Shown here piece by piece: positions 18,414-26,542 of a stretch of DNA of 64,000 bases. Location: positions 1 to 64,000 of the forward strand of contig MKZN01000014.1 in the NCBI GenBank assembly GCA_001938995.1. The letters are read 5' to 3'. This DNA comes from Bacillus pumilus. Lineage in GTDB: Bacteria > Bacillota > Bacilli > Bacillales > Bacillaceae. Position 1 is the stretch's first letter. Each line of letters opens with the position of its first letter. Below the pieces are notes generated by a model that saw only the letters and a list, made by a program, of their open reading frames with translations, was not told the origin of the DNA and made no database searches. Position numbers and translations under genes: made by a program.

Positions 18414-19743
18414 AAACTGCCTCTTTAAAAATAGCGATGACTTGTTCAAGCTGTTCTTCTGTCATGATCAATGGTGGTAGGAATCGAATCACACTTCCAA
18501 AACGGCCTCCTGTTTCAACAATTAAGCCTTTATCAAAGCAATTCTTTTGAATGAGGCTGGCTAGCTCTGGATTCGCTGGATAACTTCCATCCACATCTTG
18601 TTTTTCATTTGGATTGACCACTTCAACACCGATCATTAATCCTCTTCCTCGTACATCACCGAGTGCCGGTACTTCTTTTTGGATGTCTTTTAAGCTCGTT
18701 TGCATACGCGCACCTAATTGATCCACATGATCAAGCAGGTTTGTTTCTTTAATAAATTTAAGCGTAGCAGTTCCAGCAGCCATCGCCATTTGATTTCCTC
18801 TAAACGTTCCAATATGTGCGCCTGGATTCCATTGATCTAAATCTTTGTCATAAATGACAACTGACAGCGGGAGACTTCCACCAATTGCCTTTGATAGCAC
18901 AATGACGTTTGGCACAATTCCTGCATGTTCAAAGGCAAACATCTTACCAGTTCGGCCAATGCCTGATTGAACCTCGTCAATAATCAGCGGGATCCCTTTC
19001 TCTTTTGTGATTCTTCTCATTTCTTTCATCCATTCAATGGATGCTGGTATAGAGCCGCCCTCCCCTTGGACAGCTTCAAAGATCATGCCTGCTGGCGGAA
19101 GAATACCACTTTCAGGATCATTTAATACACGTTCAATATAGGAGCTGGATATGCGGTGTGAATCTTTACCGCCAATTCCAAATGGGCAACGGTATTCATA
19201 TGGATAAGGCAGGAAATGAACATCTGGCATTAATCCTTGCACTCTTTCCTTCGGAGACAAATTACCGCTTAATGACATCGTGCCATGTGTCGCACCATGA
19301 TAAGCCCCATGGAAAGAGAGAATTGAACGATTTCCTGTCGCTGTCTTGACTAATTTAATAGCTGCTTCTATTGCATCACCACCAGTTGGTCCACAAAATT
19401 GAATTTTCGCTCTTTTTGCAAACTCCTCTGGCAAGCTAGAAAAAATCTCATTCACAAATTCTTCTTTAATTTCTGAGGTTATGTCCAACGTATGCAATGG
19501 TCTTTTTTCATGAAGCATACGTTCAATAGCTTCTATTACAACCGGGTGATTGTGACCAAGTGCAAGTGTTCCTGCTCCTGCTAGGCAGTCATAAAACTCT
19601 CTGCCATCCGCATCTGTAACGATCATCCCTTCGGCTTTTTGCATGGCTAATGGGAACCGTCTCGGGTAAGACCTTGCATTAGATTCTCTTTGGCTTTGCT
19701 GCTCTAAATACTGTTGATTTTTAGAAACGGTTTTGATGGACAT
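18397..19743 (-). CDS. Diaminobutyrate--2-oxoglutarate transaminase, RhbA-like
   Basis: 448-residue class III aminotransferase. It makes L-2,4-diaminobutyrate from aspartate semialdehyde and glutamate. Cofactor motifs are QFCGPTGGDA, FHGAYHG, LIIDEVQSGIGRTG and the PLP lysine in LSKAIGG. It is the first gene of the siderophore operon. The start at 19743 follows TGGAGGAGTG; a longer start at 19761 would swallow the ribosome binding site. A Fur box lies 20 bases upstream. Confidence 0.9.
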   Translation of the reverse strand: MSIKTVSKNQQYLEQQSQRESNARSYPRRFPLAMQKAEGMIVTDADGREFYDCLAGAGTLALGHNHPVVIEAIERMLHEKRPLHTLDITSEIKEEFVNEIFSSLPEEFAKRAKIQFCGPTGGDAIEAAIKLVKTATGNRSILSFHGAYHGATHGTMSLSGNLSPKERVQGLMPDVHFLPYPYEYRCPFGIGGKDSHRISSSYIERVLNDPESGILPPAGMIFEAVQGEGGSIPASIEWMKEMRRITKEKGIPLIIDEVQSGIGRTGKMFAFEHAGIVPNVIVLSKAIGGSLPLSVVIYDKDLDQWNPGAHIGTFRGNQMAMAAGTATLKFIKETNLLDHVDQLGARMQTSLKDIQKEVPALGDVRGRGLMIGVEVVNPNEKQDVDGSYPANPELASLIQKNCFDKGLIVETGGRFGSVIRFLPPLIMTEEQLEQVIAIFKEAVYDAIN

Positions 19744-19762
19744 AATAAAACACTCCTCCAAT

Positions 19763-19777
19763 TGATAAAGATTATCA
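19763..19777 (-). promoter_or_regulatory. Fur box of the siderophore operon
   Basis: TGATAAAGATTATCA matches the Bacillus 7-1-7 Fur box (TGATAATnATTATCA) at 13 of 14 informative positions. It sits between the candidate promoter and the ribosome binding site of the first biosynthetic gene, so Fur with iron should repress transcription. Confidence 0.88.
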
Positions 19778-19789
19778 TTTTCATTTACT

Positions 19790-19819
19790 AGACTAGAGGA
19801 TGTGAGATAGGAAAGTCAA
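19790..19819 (-). promoter_or_regulatory. Candidate SigA promoter of the siderophore operon
   Basis: On the minus strand TTGACT (19814-19819), an 18-base spacer and TAGTCT (19790-19795), the last a weak -10. The Fur box lies just downstream. Confidence 0.4.
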
Positions 19820-20107
19820 TTGTATTCAAAAAGATGATCCGAAAAGCATATGGATGCAATATTCTCTTTTTTATGAGTAATTTCGCGAAACATCTACTGA
19901 TTAAAGGAGATAGCTTAAGAAAAGACAAAATCATTAAAAAAAATTACAAATCATTTTTCCTGGTTCTTTTGTTCTACTCGCCTTCACATGGCTTATCATT
20001 GTCGTTTCCATCATGTTGCGCTGAGAAGCACAGAAGAAACCTGTATTGATAAAAATGGGTATCGTGGTATGATTTTACTGAAGAAATGATGAATCGAGGG
20101 ATATCTG
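19820..20107. other. Intergenic stretch with a possible decayed membrane-protein tail
   Basis: No convincing gene is present. A plus-strand reading of about 19947-20022 gives a stop-to-stop peptide with a strongly hydrophobic stretch (SFVLLAFTWLIIVVSIMLR, then stop) without a usable start codon, like the last transmembrane helix of a lost membrane protein. A 71-codon frame at 19834-20049 has poor coding character and no good site. Accessory junction DNA is the simplest reading. Confidence 0.35.
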
Positions 20108-20644
20108 ATGATTTTGACAAAATATGATCTTCACCACTACTTGGCTCAAGATAAGAAAGCACTAGCTATGTCTCGGAAACGACCAAAGTGGTTTGGTGAT
20201 GATATATGGAAATATCAAATTTATTTACGAAAATATGAATATTACACAAATACAGAAGCGACATGTCTCAAATGGTTTTATCGCTATTTACATAAAAAGA
20301 AAGGCATGCAGCTTGGCTTCGACATCCCCATTGGTGTCTTTGGCCCTGGGCTAAGGATTAATCATACTGGACTCTTGATCGTCAATAAGCATGCAAAGAT
20401 TGGAGCAAATTGCGACATTCATCAAGGAGTCAATATCGGTCAAAACCATCATGAAGAGGATGTGCCAACGATCGGGGATCATGTATGGATCGGACCTGGT
20501 GCTAAGCTGTTTGGCGACATTGTTATTGCAAATCACATTTCAATTGGGGCGAACGCAGTCGTCAATCGCTCCTTTACAGAAGAACATATTGTCATTGCAG
20601 GCGTCCCTGCTCAAAAGGTAAAAGAAAAAAGCCCTTCATCATGA
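20108..20644 (+). CDS. Serine-acetyltransferase-like hexapeptide-repeat transferase
   Basis: 178-residue left-handed beta-helix acyltransferase of the CysE/WcaB-like group. The first ~60 residues are helical; hexapeptide repeats run from ~80 to ~170 (IGANCDIHQGVNIG, PTIGDHVWIGPGAKLFGD, ISIGANAVVNRSF, AGVPAQ). The helix has the length of a single-domain transferase; the large N-terminal domain of CysE is absent. Acceptor unknown: serine, sugar or polysaccharide are possible. GAGGGATATCTG precedes the ATG. Its stop overlaps the convergent small membrane gene by 6 bases. Confidence 0.8.
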   Translation: MILTKYDLHHYLAQDKKALAMSRKRPKWFGDDIWKYQIYLRKYEYYTNTEATCLKWFYRYLHKKKGMQLGFDIPIGVFGPGLRINHTGLLIVNKHAKIGANCDIHQGVNIGQNHHEEDVPTIGDHVWIGPGAKLFGDIVIANHISIGANAVVNRSFTEEHIVIAGVPAQKVKEKSPSS

Positions 20645-20655
20645 AGGACTCACCT
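20628..20655 (-). terminator. Terminator overlapping two convergent gene ends
   Basis: In the minus direction CCTTC-ATGAT-GAAGG is followed by GCTTTTTT. It overlaps the last codons of the plus-strand acyltransferase and the end of the minus-strand small membrane protein gene. Confidence 0.55.
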
Positions 20656-20899
20656 GATAAAAAAGAACCAAACCAATCAAAACAGAGACGATCAGCATCA
20701 AATAAAATAGGATCGTTAAAATGAGAATTGTCCAGCCAAGCCCTTGTCTTTCTGTCTTGATTAAATAAATGCCGAGAACGATTGTGCTAAAAAGTACGCC
20801 GAGGATCGCCCACAGCCATTTATCTTTGTGATGCTTTGGTGCATCAAACCATAAAAAGATGGCGACAGCAAGTGAAACAAATAAACCAGTGATTCTCAA
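20639..20899 (-). CDS. Small three-helix membrane protein (paralogue 1)
   Basis: 86-residue hydrophobic protein with three predicted membrane helices. It shares with its upstream neighbour the core KWLWAILG-LF----LGIYLIKT-R-GLGWT. It starts at a TTG preceded by GGAGG with 8-base spacing. The family is unknown to me. The shared core suggests a recent tandem duplication with 20935-21201. Confidence 0.7.
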   Translation of the reverse strand: MRITGLFVSLAVAIFLWFDAPKHHKDKWLWAILGVLFSTIVLGIYLIKTERQGLGWTILILTILFYLMLIVSVLIGLVLFYQVSPS

Positions 20900-20934
20900 G
20901 GTCCGAACCTCCTTATGTACATCAGTACTCCCAA

Positions 20935-21201
20935 TTACGCGTTAGAGTATCCGATGATCAGCAATAAAAAATAAAAGACATAGATCAGTATAAAAATAGA
21001 ATAGATGATGATGGACACAATGAGAACAGTCCATCCAAGACCTTTTCTTCCTGTTTTGATGAGATAAATACCAAGCGTAAAAAGACCAAATAAGAGGCCT
21101 AAAATCGCCCACAGCCATTTGTTCTTCCCATTTTTAGGTGAATCAATCAATAAATAAATGGCTACTAAAATGGACACAAACCATCCGGTTATCAAACCCA
21201 C
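20935..21201 (-). CDS. Small three-helix membrane protein (paralogue 2)
   Basis: 88-residue paralogue of the downstream gene with the same three-helix layout and conserved WAILGLLFG and LGIYLIKTGRKGLGW cores. The start is a GTG preceded by GGGGGA. The 35-base gap between the two suggests one transcript. Function unknown. Confidence 0.7.
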   Translation of the reverse strand: MGLITGWFVSILVAIYLLIDSPKNGKNKWLWAILGLLFGLFTLGIYLIKTGRKGLGWTVLIVSIIIYSIFILIYVFYFLLLIIGYSNA

Positions 21202-21271
21202 TATTTCCCCCGCCTTTTTCCTTCAATTTATTCAATCATACGCTACTTTTTTCCTAAAAAAAGAAAATGAT

Positions 21272-21832
21272 TTATTCTGACGAATGGCGAGGTAGGTTTT
21301 CCCACTCCTCTCTCAGGATTCCGTACCGCATTGAATCATAATACTCTCCCTGATAGTAGCGAACTTTTCGCAGCCTCCCTTCAAGCGTAAATCCGCACTT
21401 CTCTGCACAGCGCATCATACGTGGATTCCCAGACCATGTGGTCAGTCCAATTCTTGGGATATCAATGTGTGAAAATAACTGATCTACCCATAAACTTAAT
21501 GCCTTAGAGCCATATCCGCCATTCCAAAACCGTGAATCATATAGGATAATGCCGCATTCTAGCCAGCGTGTACGTTCATTCTCCCAATAATAAGACACCG
21601 TCCCTTTTAATTCATGATCTATCACGATTCCGTATAGTTTTGGCGGGAAGGATTCATCCTGCATATATCGTTTTTTAAATAGAGCGAGCGGTATATCGTG
21701 TTCATAAAGATAAGGTGCATTCCACTTTCGATAGGACTGATCCTCCGCTTTAAATTTGAATTGCCAAATAACATCTAAGTCGTGTTCGTCTAATGCTTGT
21801 ATTCTTACAAGGTCATCTTGTTTTCCTATCAT
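21272..21832 (-). CDS. RimJ/RimL-type GNAT acetyltransferase
   Basis: 186-residue GNAT protein with the RimJ/RimL layout: ECGIILYDSRFWNGGYGSKAL forms the acetyl-CoA binding strand and loop, then GLTTWSGNPRMMRCAEKCGF. Likely targets are a protein N-terminus or a small amine (unknown). It starts 14 bases after the AraC-type regulator gene and is probably co-transcribed with it. Confidence 0.85.
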   Translation of the reverse strand: MIGKQDDLVRIQALDEHDLDVIWQFKFKAEDQSYRKWNAPYLYEHDIPLALFKKRYMQDESFPPKLYGIVIDHELKGTVSYYWENERTRWLECGIILYDSRFWNGGYGSKALSLWVDQLFSHIDIPRIGLTTWSGNPRMMRCAEKCGFTLEGRLRKVRYYQGEYYDSMRYGILREEWENLPRHSSE

Positions 21833-21846
21833 CTGTTCACGTTCCT

Positions 21847-22761
21847 TTACTTTGTCGTTCTTCTTGCAAGATGGCGGTATTGAATAGGCGTCATGCCTTC
21901 GTTTTGTTTAAATAGCTTAGAAAAATAGGTCGGGTCGTCAATCCCCACATGCTCTGCATTGGTTGCCATTTTTTCATTTGATGAGGCAAGCATGCTTTTG
22001 GCTTTTTCGATTTTCAGACGATTGATATATTGGCTAGGTGTCATTCCATATACCGTCTGCATGCATCTTGTGATGTAATCAGGATGATAATGAAGTCTTT
22101 CCGCCAGCTGCTCCATTTGTAATTTTTCCACATAATGACGTTCAAGATAATGGGCAACCTCTGATGCTACGGTTTCTTTAGCACTTGGCAGATGGAATGC
22201 CTCTTTTTGGAGATGGATCAGAAGTTCTTCGAATTGAAGCTGCTTTTTCAGCGGAAGCTCGGACGCATCATCATTCAATGCCCTCATCCCAGATAAATGT
22301 TTCTCTAACACGTTTCGCCCTTTGACTGTGCCTTTACGAGGCAGGCTAAATTCATACCGTGCAGGTTTTTCAAAGGTCGCTTGATTTTGCTTCATATCAA
22401 ACCAGTGTTCTCTCGATCGATTCGTCCATTCAAATGGATCAATTGAGAAATGTAGCCACTCGTAATACGTTTCTTCTTTGGATGGAAGGTGTCCGCCATG
22501 GGGCAGACCAGGAGATAGAATGATATATTCCCCTTCTTTCACATGATGGGGTACTTCATTCTCTGTAATCCAGAGTTCACCTTTTGTGACGTAGAGAAGA
22601 TCAAATACGGTAAAAATTCTAGAGATATGTCTTTCTCCTTGATGAAATACACCCTCACCTGACGCAATATAAACCGGAAACGGCGGAACAGTAAATGTAA
22701 TAAATGGTCCCATATTCATCCCCTTATGAAGTCGGATTTTTCCAATAAGTTTCGGTTTCAT
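21847..22761 (-). CDS. yisR: AraC-family transcriptional regulator (YisR-like)
   Basis: 304-residue regulator with an N-terminal cupin sensor (~30-115, with EGEYIILSPGLPHGGH) and a C-terminal double HTH of AraC type (~205-300, with LHYHPDYITRCMQTVYGMTP and VGIDDPTYFSKLFK). It is divergent from the MATE exporter, matching yisR-yisQ of B. subtilis, so regulation of that exporter is likely. The true start may be internal at 22713, where AAGGGG precedes an ATG with 6-base spacing; the 22761 start has a crowded site. Confidence 0.85.
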   Translation of the reverse strand: MKPKLIGKIRLHKGMNMGPFITFTVPPFPVYIASGEGVFHQGERHISRIFTVFDLLYVTKGELWITENEVPHHVKEGEYIILSPGLPHGGHLPSKEETYYEWLHFSIDPFEWTNRSREHWFDMKQNQATFEKPARYEFSLPRKGTVKGRNVLEKHLSGMRALNDDASELPLKKQLQFEELLIHLQKEAFHLPSAKETVASEVAHYLERHYVEKLQMEQLAERLHYHPDYITRCMQTVYGMTPSQYINRLKIEKAKSMLASSNEKMATNAEHVGIDDPTYFSKLFKQNEGMTPIQYRHLARRTTK

Positions 22762-22828
22762 CTCTTCTTATTATAATCGAAGCACGATACACTATAAATC
22801 GGATTTATACGAAAAAGGGGGCGATGAC

Positions 22829-24205
22829 ATGAAACCACAAGCAATGCCAATTCAAAAAAGTCAAACCAAAAGTGAAAAATCCCACCCTTCATTATTCGCG
22901 TTCACTTGGCCTATTTTTATCGAAATTTCTTTATATATGCTGATGGGGAGTGCAGACACGCTCATGCTCAGTCAATACTCTGATAACAGTGTAGCGGCAG
23001 TAGGCGTTAGCAACCAACTTCTTAATTTATTGATTGTCATGTTCAGCTTTATTACCACGGGGACAACGATCGTGATTGCACAGCTTCTAGGAGGAAACCG
23101 CCAAAAAGATGCTGTCAATGTCGCCTATATTTCTCTAGGGACCAACTTCGTCATTAGCTTTGTTATGAGTCTTCTCATGTTTGTTTTGGCTGTTCCCATC
23201 TTGCAGTTGATGGGTTTATCGAGTGAGCTGATGCCAGATGCCACTGCGTTTTTACAGATCGTTGGCCTTCTTTCCTTTATTCAGGCACTCATTATGACGT
23301 ACAGTGCCATTTTAAAAAGTTACGGATTCACAAGAGATACTATGTATGTCACCATCGGGATGAATTTATTGAATGTTGCCGGTAATTATCTTGTGATTTT
23401 TGGTCCGTTTGGTTTTCCCGTATTAGGTGTGACAGGCGTTGCTGTTTCCACATCACTGGCAAGGGTGACCGGACTAGTGGCGATGATCTTTATTGTTCGT
23501 TACCGAATAGGGTTACGCTTTTCACTGAAGCGAATGTTTCACATTCAAAAGGAACATCTCAAAAAATTGCTGAAAATCGGCATCCCTTCTGCTGGAGAAC
23601 AGCTCTCGTATAACGGTTCACAAATGATCATTACACTGTTTATTACATTCATGGGTACGCAAGCGCTTGCAGCAAAGGTGTATACCCAGAACTTGATGAT
23701 GTTCATCATGTTGTTTGGGGCGGCTATTAGCCAAGGTACTCAAATTTTAATCGGTCGCCATATCGGAGCGAAAGAATTCGATGATGCCTATCGCAGGTGT
23801 ATGAAAAGCTTATATTGGGCAATTGCCATTTCCCTTCTTTCTTCAACTGCTTTATCTTTATCATCGACGCACCTGCTTGCTTTTTTCACTAGCAACCGTG
23901 AGATTATTCAAGTTGCCGGTACGCTGCTCCTTTTGACGATTATTTTAGAGCCTGGACGATCTTTTAATATGGTCATCATTCATTCACTGCGGGCAGCTGG
24001 AGACGCCAAGTTCCCAGTGTATATGGCGATGATCTCCATGTGGGGAATCGGACTGCCGATCGCTTACTTGTTAGGCATCCAGCTTGAGCTTGGGTTGATA
24101 GGGGTTTGGATGTCCTTTATTGTGGATGAATGGGTGAGAGGGATCTTGATGTATAGACGATGGCGCTCAAGGGTATGGATGGAATACCGATTTTCTTCCA
24201 CATAA
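22829..24205 (+). CDS. yisQ: MATE-family efflux transporter YisQ
   Basis: 458-residue MATE transporter with 12 predicted membrane helices and the usual two homologous halves. It exports cationic drugs or metabolites in exchange for Na+ or H+. The start follows AAAGGGGGCGATGAC. It is divergent from the AraC regulator across 67 bases. Substrate unknown. B. subtilis has the same yisQ/yisR arrangement. Confidence 0.9.
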   Translation: MKPQAMPIQKSQTKSEKSHPSLFAFTWPIFIEISLYMLMGSADTLMLSQYSDNSVAAVGVSNQLLNLLIVMFSFITTGTTIVIAQLLGGNRQKDAVNVAYISLGTNFVISFVMSLLMFVLAVPILQLMGLSSELMPDATAFLQIVGLLSFIQALIMTYSAILKSYGFTRDTMYVTIGMNLLNVAGNYLVIFGPFGFPVLGVTGVAVSTSLARVTGLVAMIFIVRYRIGLRFSLKRMFHIQKEHLKKLLKIGIPSAGEQLSYNGSQMIITLFITFMGTQALAAKVYTQNLMMFIMLFGAAISQGTQILIGRHIGAKEFDDAYRRCMKSLYWAIAISLLSSTALSLSSTHLLAFFTSNREIIQVAGTLLLLTIILEPGRSFNMVIIHSLRAAGDAKFPVYMAMISMWGIGLPIAYLLGIQLELGLIGVWMSFIVDEWVRGILMYRRWRSRVWMEYRFSST

Positions 24206-24231
24206 AAAGGACTGCGGGTGCAGTCCTTTAT
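24206..24231. terminator. Bidirectional terminator between yisQ and crtM
   Basis: Perfect 10-bp stem AAAGGACTGC / GCAGTCCTTT with a 4-base loop, flanked by A and T residues. It serves both convergent genes. Confidence 0.85.
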
Positions 24232-24234
24232 TCA

Positions 24235-25074
24235 TTACTTAATATCTTCTAATATAAGTGCCTTTTCCTGTTTTGAAATAAAAGAGCGCTTTGTAAAGAC
24301 GCGATACTCATTTTCTCTTATTTTATCTAAAATGGCTTTATAAAAGTGAGCAGCTGCTTTCACCGGCATACGGGAATAAAGCGGGAACTCATGAAGATAA
24401 TCAAAAAATTCTTCGTAATACGCCTCAGCCTCAAAGGCAATGTATTCCCAGACGTGCTGGAATGCTTGATTGACGATACCTTCGTGCAATTCTTGTTCTG
24501 TATACCCAAATTGATCCATCACTTGTTTTGGCAAATAAATGCGATCTCTTTCAGTCGCATCCTCACCAATGTCACGAAGAATATTGGTGAGCTGCATACC
24601 AATACCTAATGAAATCGCTGCTTCTTTAAGTTGTTCTTTTTTACGCGGTGCAATAATTGGAAGCAGCATTAATCCAACTGTACTTGCTACATGATACGAA
24701 TAAATAAGCAGTTCATCTAACGTTTCATATCTATGATGCTCTAAATCCATCTCCTGTCCTTGGAGCAGATCGCGAAACGGCGCTTCATCCATACGAAACT
24801 CTTGAAATGTATGCTCTAATGCCACCCACATCGGATCATTTCGGTCTACTTCACCATGTAAGAAACGATCAAACGCCAGTCGAAAAGACGCCAGTTCCTC
24901 TTTTGGTGAGGGTGACTCATCCACAATGTCATCCGCTCTTCGGCAAAAAGAATAAACCGCCCAGACAGCCTGTCTTTTCTTTTTAGGCAGCATGGAAAAC
25001 GCACGGTAAAATGTGTTTGAATGTATTTGAATGGTCTCCTCACATGCTTTTAATGCTGTTTGCACATCAACCAC
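24235..25074 (-). CDS. crtM: Dehydrosqualene (diapophytoene) synthase
   Basis: 279-residue squalene/phytoene synthase-family enzyme at the B. subtilis yisP position. Both Mg-binding aspartate motifs are intact: RRADDIVDE near 48 and NILRDIGED near 164. Downstream of two CrtN-type desaturases the natural reading is head-to-head condensation of two farnesyl diphosphates to C30 diapophytoene. Its start overlaps the preceding desaturase by 8 bases. B. subtilis YisP lacks crtN partners, so context here supports true carotenogenesis. Confidence 0.88.
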   Translation of the reverse strand: MVDVQTALKACEETIQIHSNTFYRAFSMLPKKKRQAVWAVYSFCRRADDIVDESPSPKEELASFRLAFDRFLHGEVDRNDPMWVALEHTFQEFRMDEAPFRDLLQGQEMDLEHHRYETLDELLIYSYHVASTVGLMLLPIIAPRKKEQLKEAAISLGIGMQLTNILRDIGEDATERDRIYLPKQVMDQFGYTEQELHEGIVNQAFQHVWEYIAFEAEAYYEEFFDYLHEFPLYSRMPVKAAAHFYKAILDKIRENEYRVFTKRSFISKQEKALILEDIK

Positions 25075-26542
25075 TTCGTTTCACTTCCTTTCTCTCGTTT
25101 AAATCTTTAAGTAACACAGAAGCCATGAGTTTCGCACTTTGCATCACGATGGGCACTCCGCCTCCTGGATGGACCGAAGCACCTACTGCGTAAAGGTTCT
25201 CTGTCTCTGGAACCTTCACTTGAGGTCGAAATACACCTGATTGAAATAAATTAGGGGCGAGTCCAAAGCTGCCTCCCTCAAATAATCCGTCTCTCATTGA
25301 ATCATTTGGTGTTCTCACTTTTTTCCAAACAATAGACTCACGTAACTGCGGAAAACCTCTCTTCTCAAGACGATCGATCATTTCTTCAACAAAGTCTGTC
25401 TCTTCAGCCCAGTTGATGTGTTGTCCAGAAGGCACTGGTATCAGCATGTAAAGTACACTACTACCTTTTGGTGCTAGAGAAGGATCTATAATAGACGGAT
25501 TAAATGTGTAAAACGATGGGTCTTGAGGCACCGTCTTCGATTGAAATACTTCTTTCATATGCTGATCAAATTGTTTTCCCATAAAGAATTGATGGACAGG
25601 TGCATCTTGATACACCCGATTTAAACCGAGATACACCATCACACAGCCTGAGGATGGAATATATTTACGCCGGTCTTGCTCTTGTAAACCAAGCTGTTTT
25701 AACGCTGCTGGATAGTCACCGTTGATCACAAATGCATCCGCTTCTACCGATTGACCACCTATGTTCGCTCGAACAGCCCGCTTCCCCTCAAACTCGAATT
25801 GCTCAACTGTCTCATTTCGCTTCACATTCACGCCCACAGCCATGAGCTGCTTTTCCAATATATCTACTAAACTCGCATAGCCGCCTTTTAAATAGTAAAT
25901 CCCGTGAGCATGCTCACTATAAGAAACAAGAGAGTAAATCGCAGATGCTTCATACGGATTCCCTCCAACATAGAGTGTTTGTAGTGCGTATGCATCCCGC
26001 AAGCGTTCATCCGAGAAATATTTTTTCAAAGCGCTTTGAACCGTTCGATACGCTTTTAATTTCATCAGGATCTTCATATTATCTTTTGTGAAAAATGTGC
26101 GTTTTTCATGGAAGGATTTCTCTAGAAACGCTTGCTGTCCTTTTTGAAAACGCTCGGTCATTTCTTCCATAAAGGCAAGAAAACTTTCATCTTCCTTTGG
26201 AAACACACGCCTGATTTCTTCTAGCTGTCGCTCAAGATCATAGTACTTCGTATAGGAAGTACCGTCTTGATATTGTATGGTATACAGTGGATCAAGCTGC
26301 AGGAGATCAAGTGACGTATCGTCGATTCCTACCTCTTGGACGATTCCTTTTAACATGTCTGGAAGTAGGACAATAGTCGGACCTTCATCTATTTTATATC
26401 CTTTCTCCCGAACAAAAGCAAGTCTCCCGCCAAGCCGCTCTTTTTTTTCGACGAGGGTGACATCATGTCCAGCTTTTTTTAAATAGAGCGCTGAGATCAT
26501 CCCGCCAATCCCGCCGCCTGCAATCACGATATGTTTTTTCAT
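25067..26542 (-). CDS. crtN: CrtN-type carotenoid desaturase
   Basis: 491-residue phytoene desaturase-family flavoprotein. It has the N-terminal dinucleotide site IAGGGIGGMISALYL, GPTIVLLPDM, the substrate-region VNGDY-like VINGDYPA and the C-terminal VGASVHPGGGVPIV motif. It should desaturate C30 diapophytoene toward diaponeurosporene or lycopene-type polyenes. It overlaps the upstream paralogue by 4 bases and crtM by 8. Which of the two crtN genes is the desaturase and which the terminal methyl oxidase cannot be told from sequence alone. Confidence 0.85.
   Translation of the reverse strand: MKKHIVIAGGGIGGMISALYLKKAGHDVTLVEKKERLGGRLAFVREKGYKIDEGPTIVLLPDMLKGIVQEVGIDDTSLDLLQLDPLYTIQYQDGTSYTKYYDLERQLEEIRRVFPKEDESFLAFMEEMTERFQKGQQAFLEKSFHEKRTFFTKDNMKILMKLKAYRTVQSALKKYFSDERLRDAYALQTLYVGGNPYEASAIYSLVSYSEHAHGIYYLKGGYASLVDILEKQLMAVGVNVKRNETVEQFEFEGKRAVRANIGGQSVEADAFVINGDYPAALKQLGLQEQDRRKYIPSSGCVMVYLGLNRVYQDAPVHQFFMGKQFDQHMKEVFQSKTVPQDPSFYTFNPSIIDPSLAPKGSSVLYMLIPVPSGQHINWAEETDFVEEMIDRLEKRGFPQLRESIVWKKVRTPNDSMRDGLFEGGSFGLAPNLFQSGVFRPQVKVPETENLYAVGASVHPGGGVPIVMQSAKLMASVLLKDLNERKEVKRSG

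Noticed and set aside
19834..20049. 71-codon plus-strand frame after the siderophore operon
   Set aside because: Poor coding character, no fitting family; the neighbouring frame holds a better hydrophobic tail.
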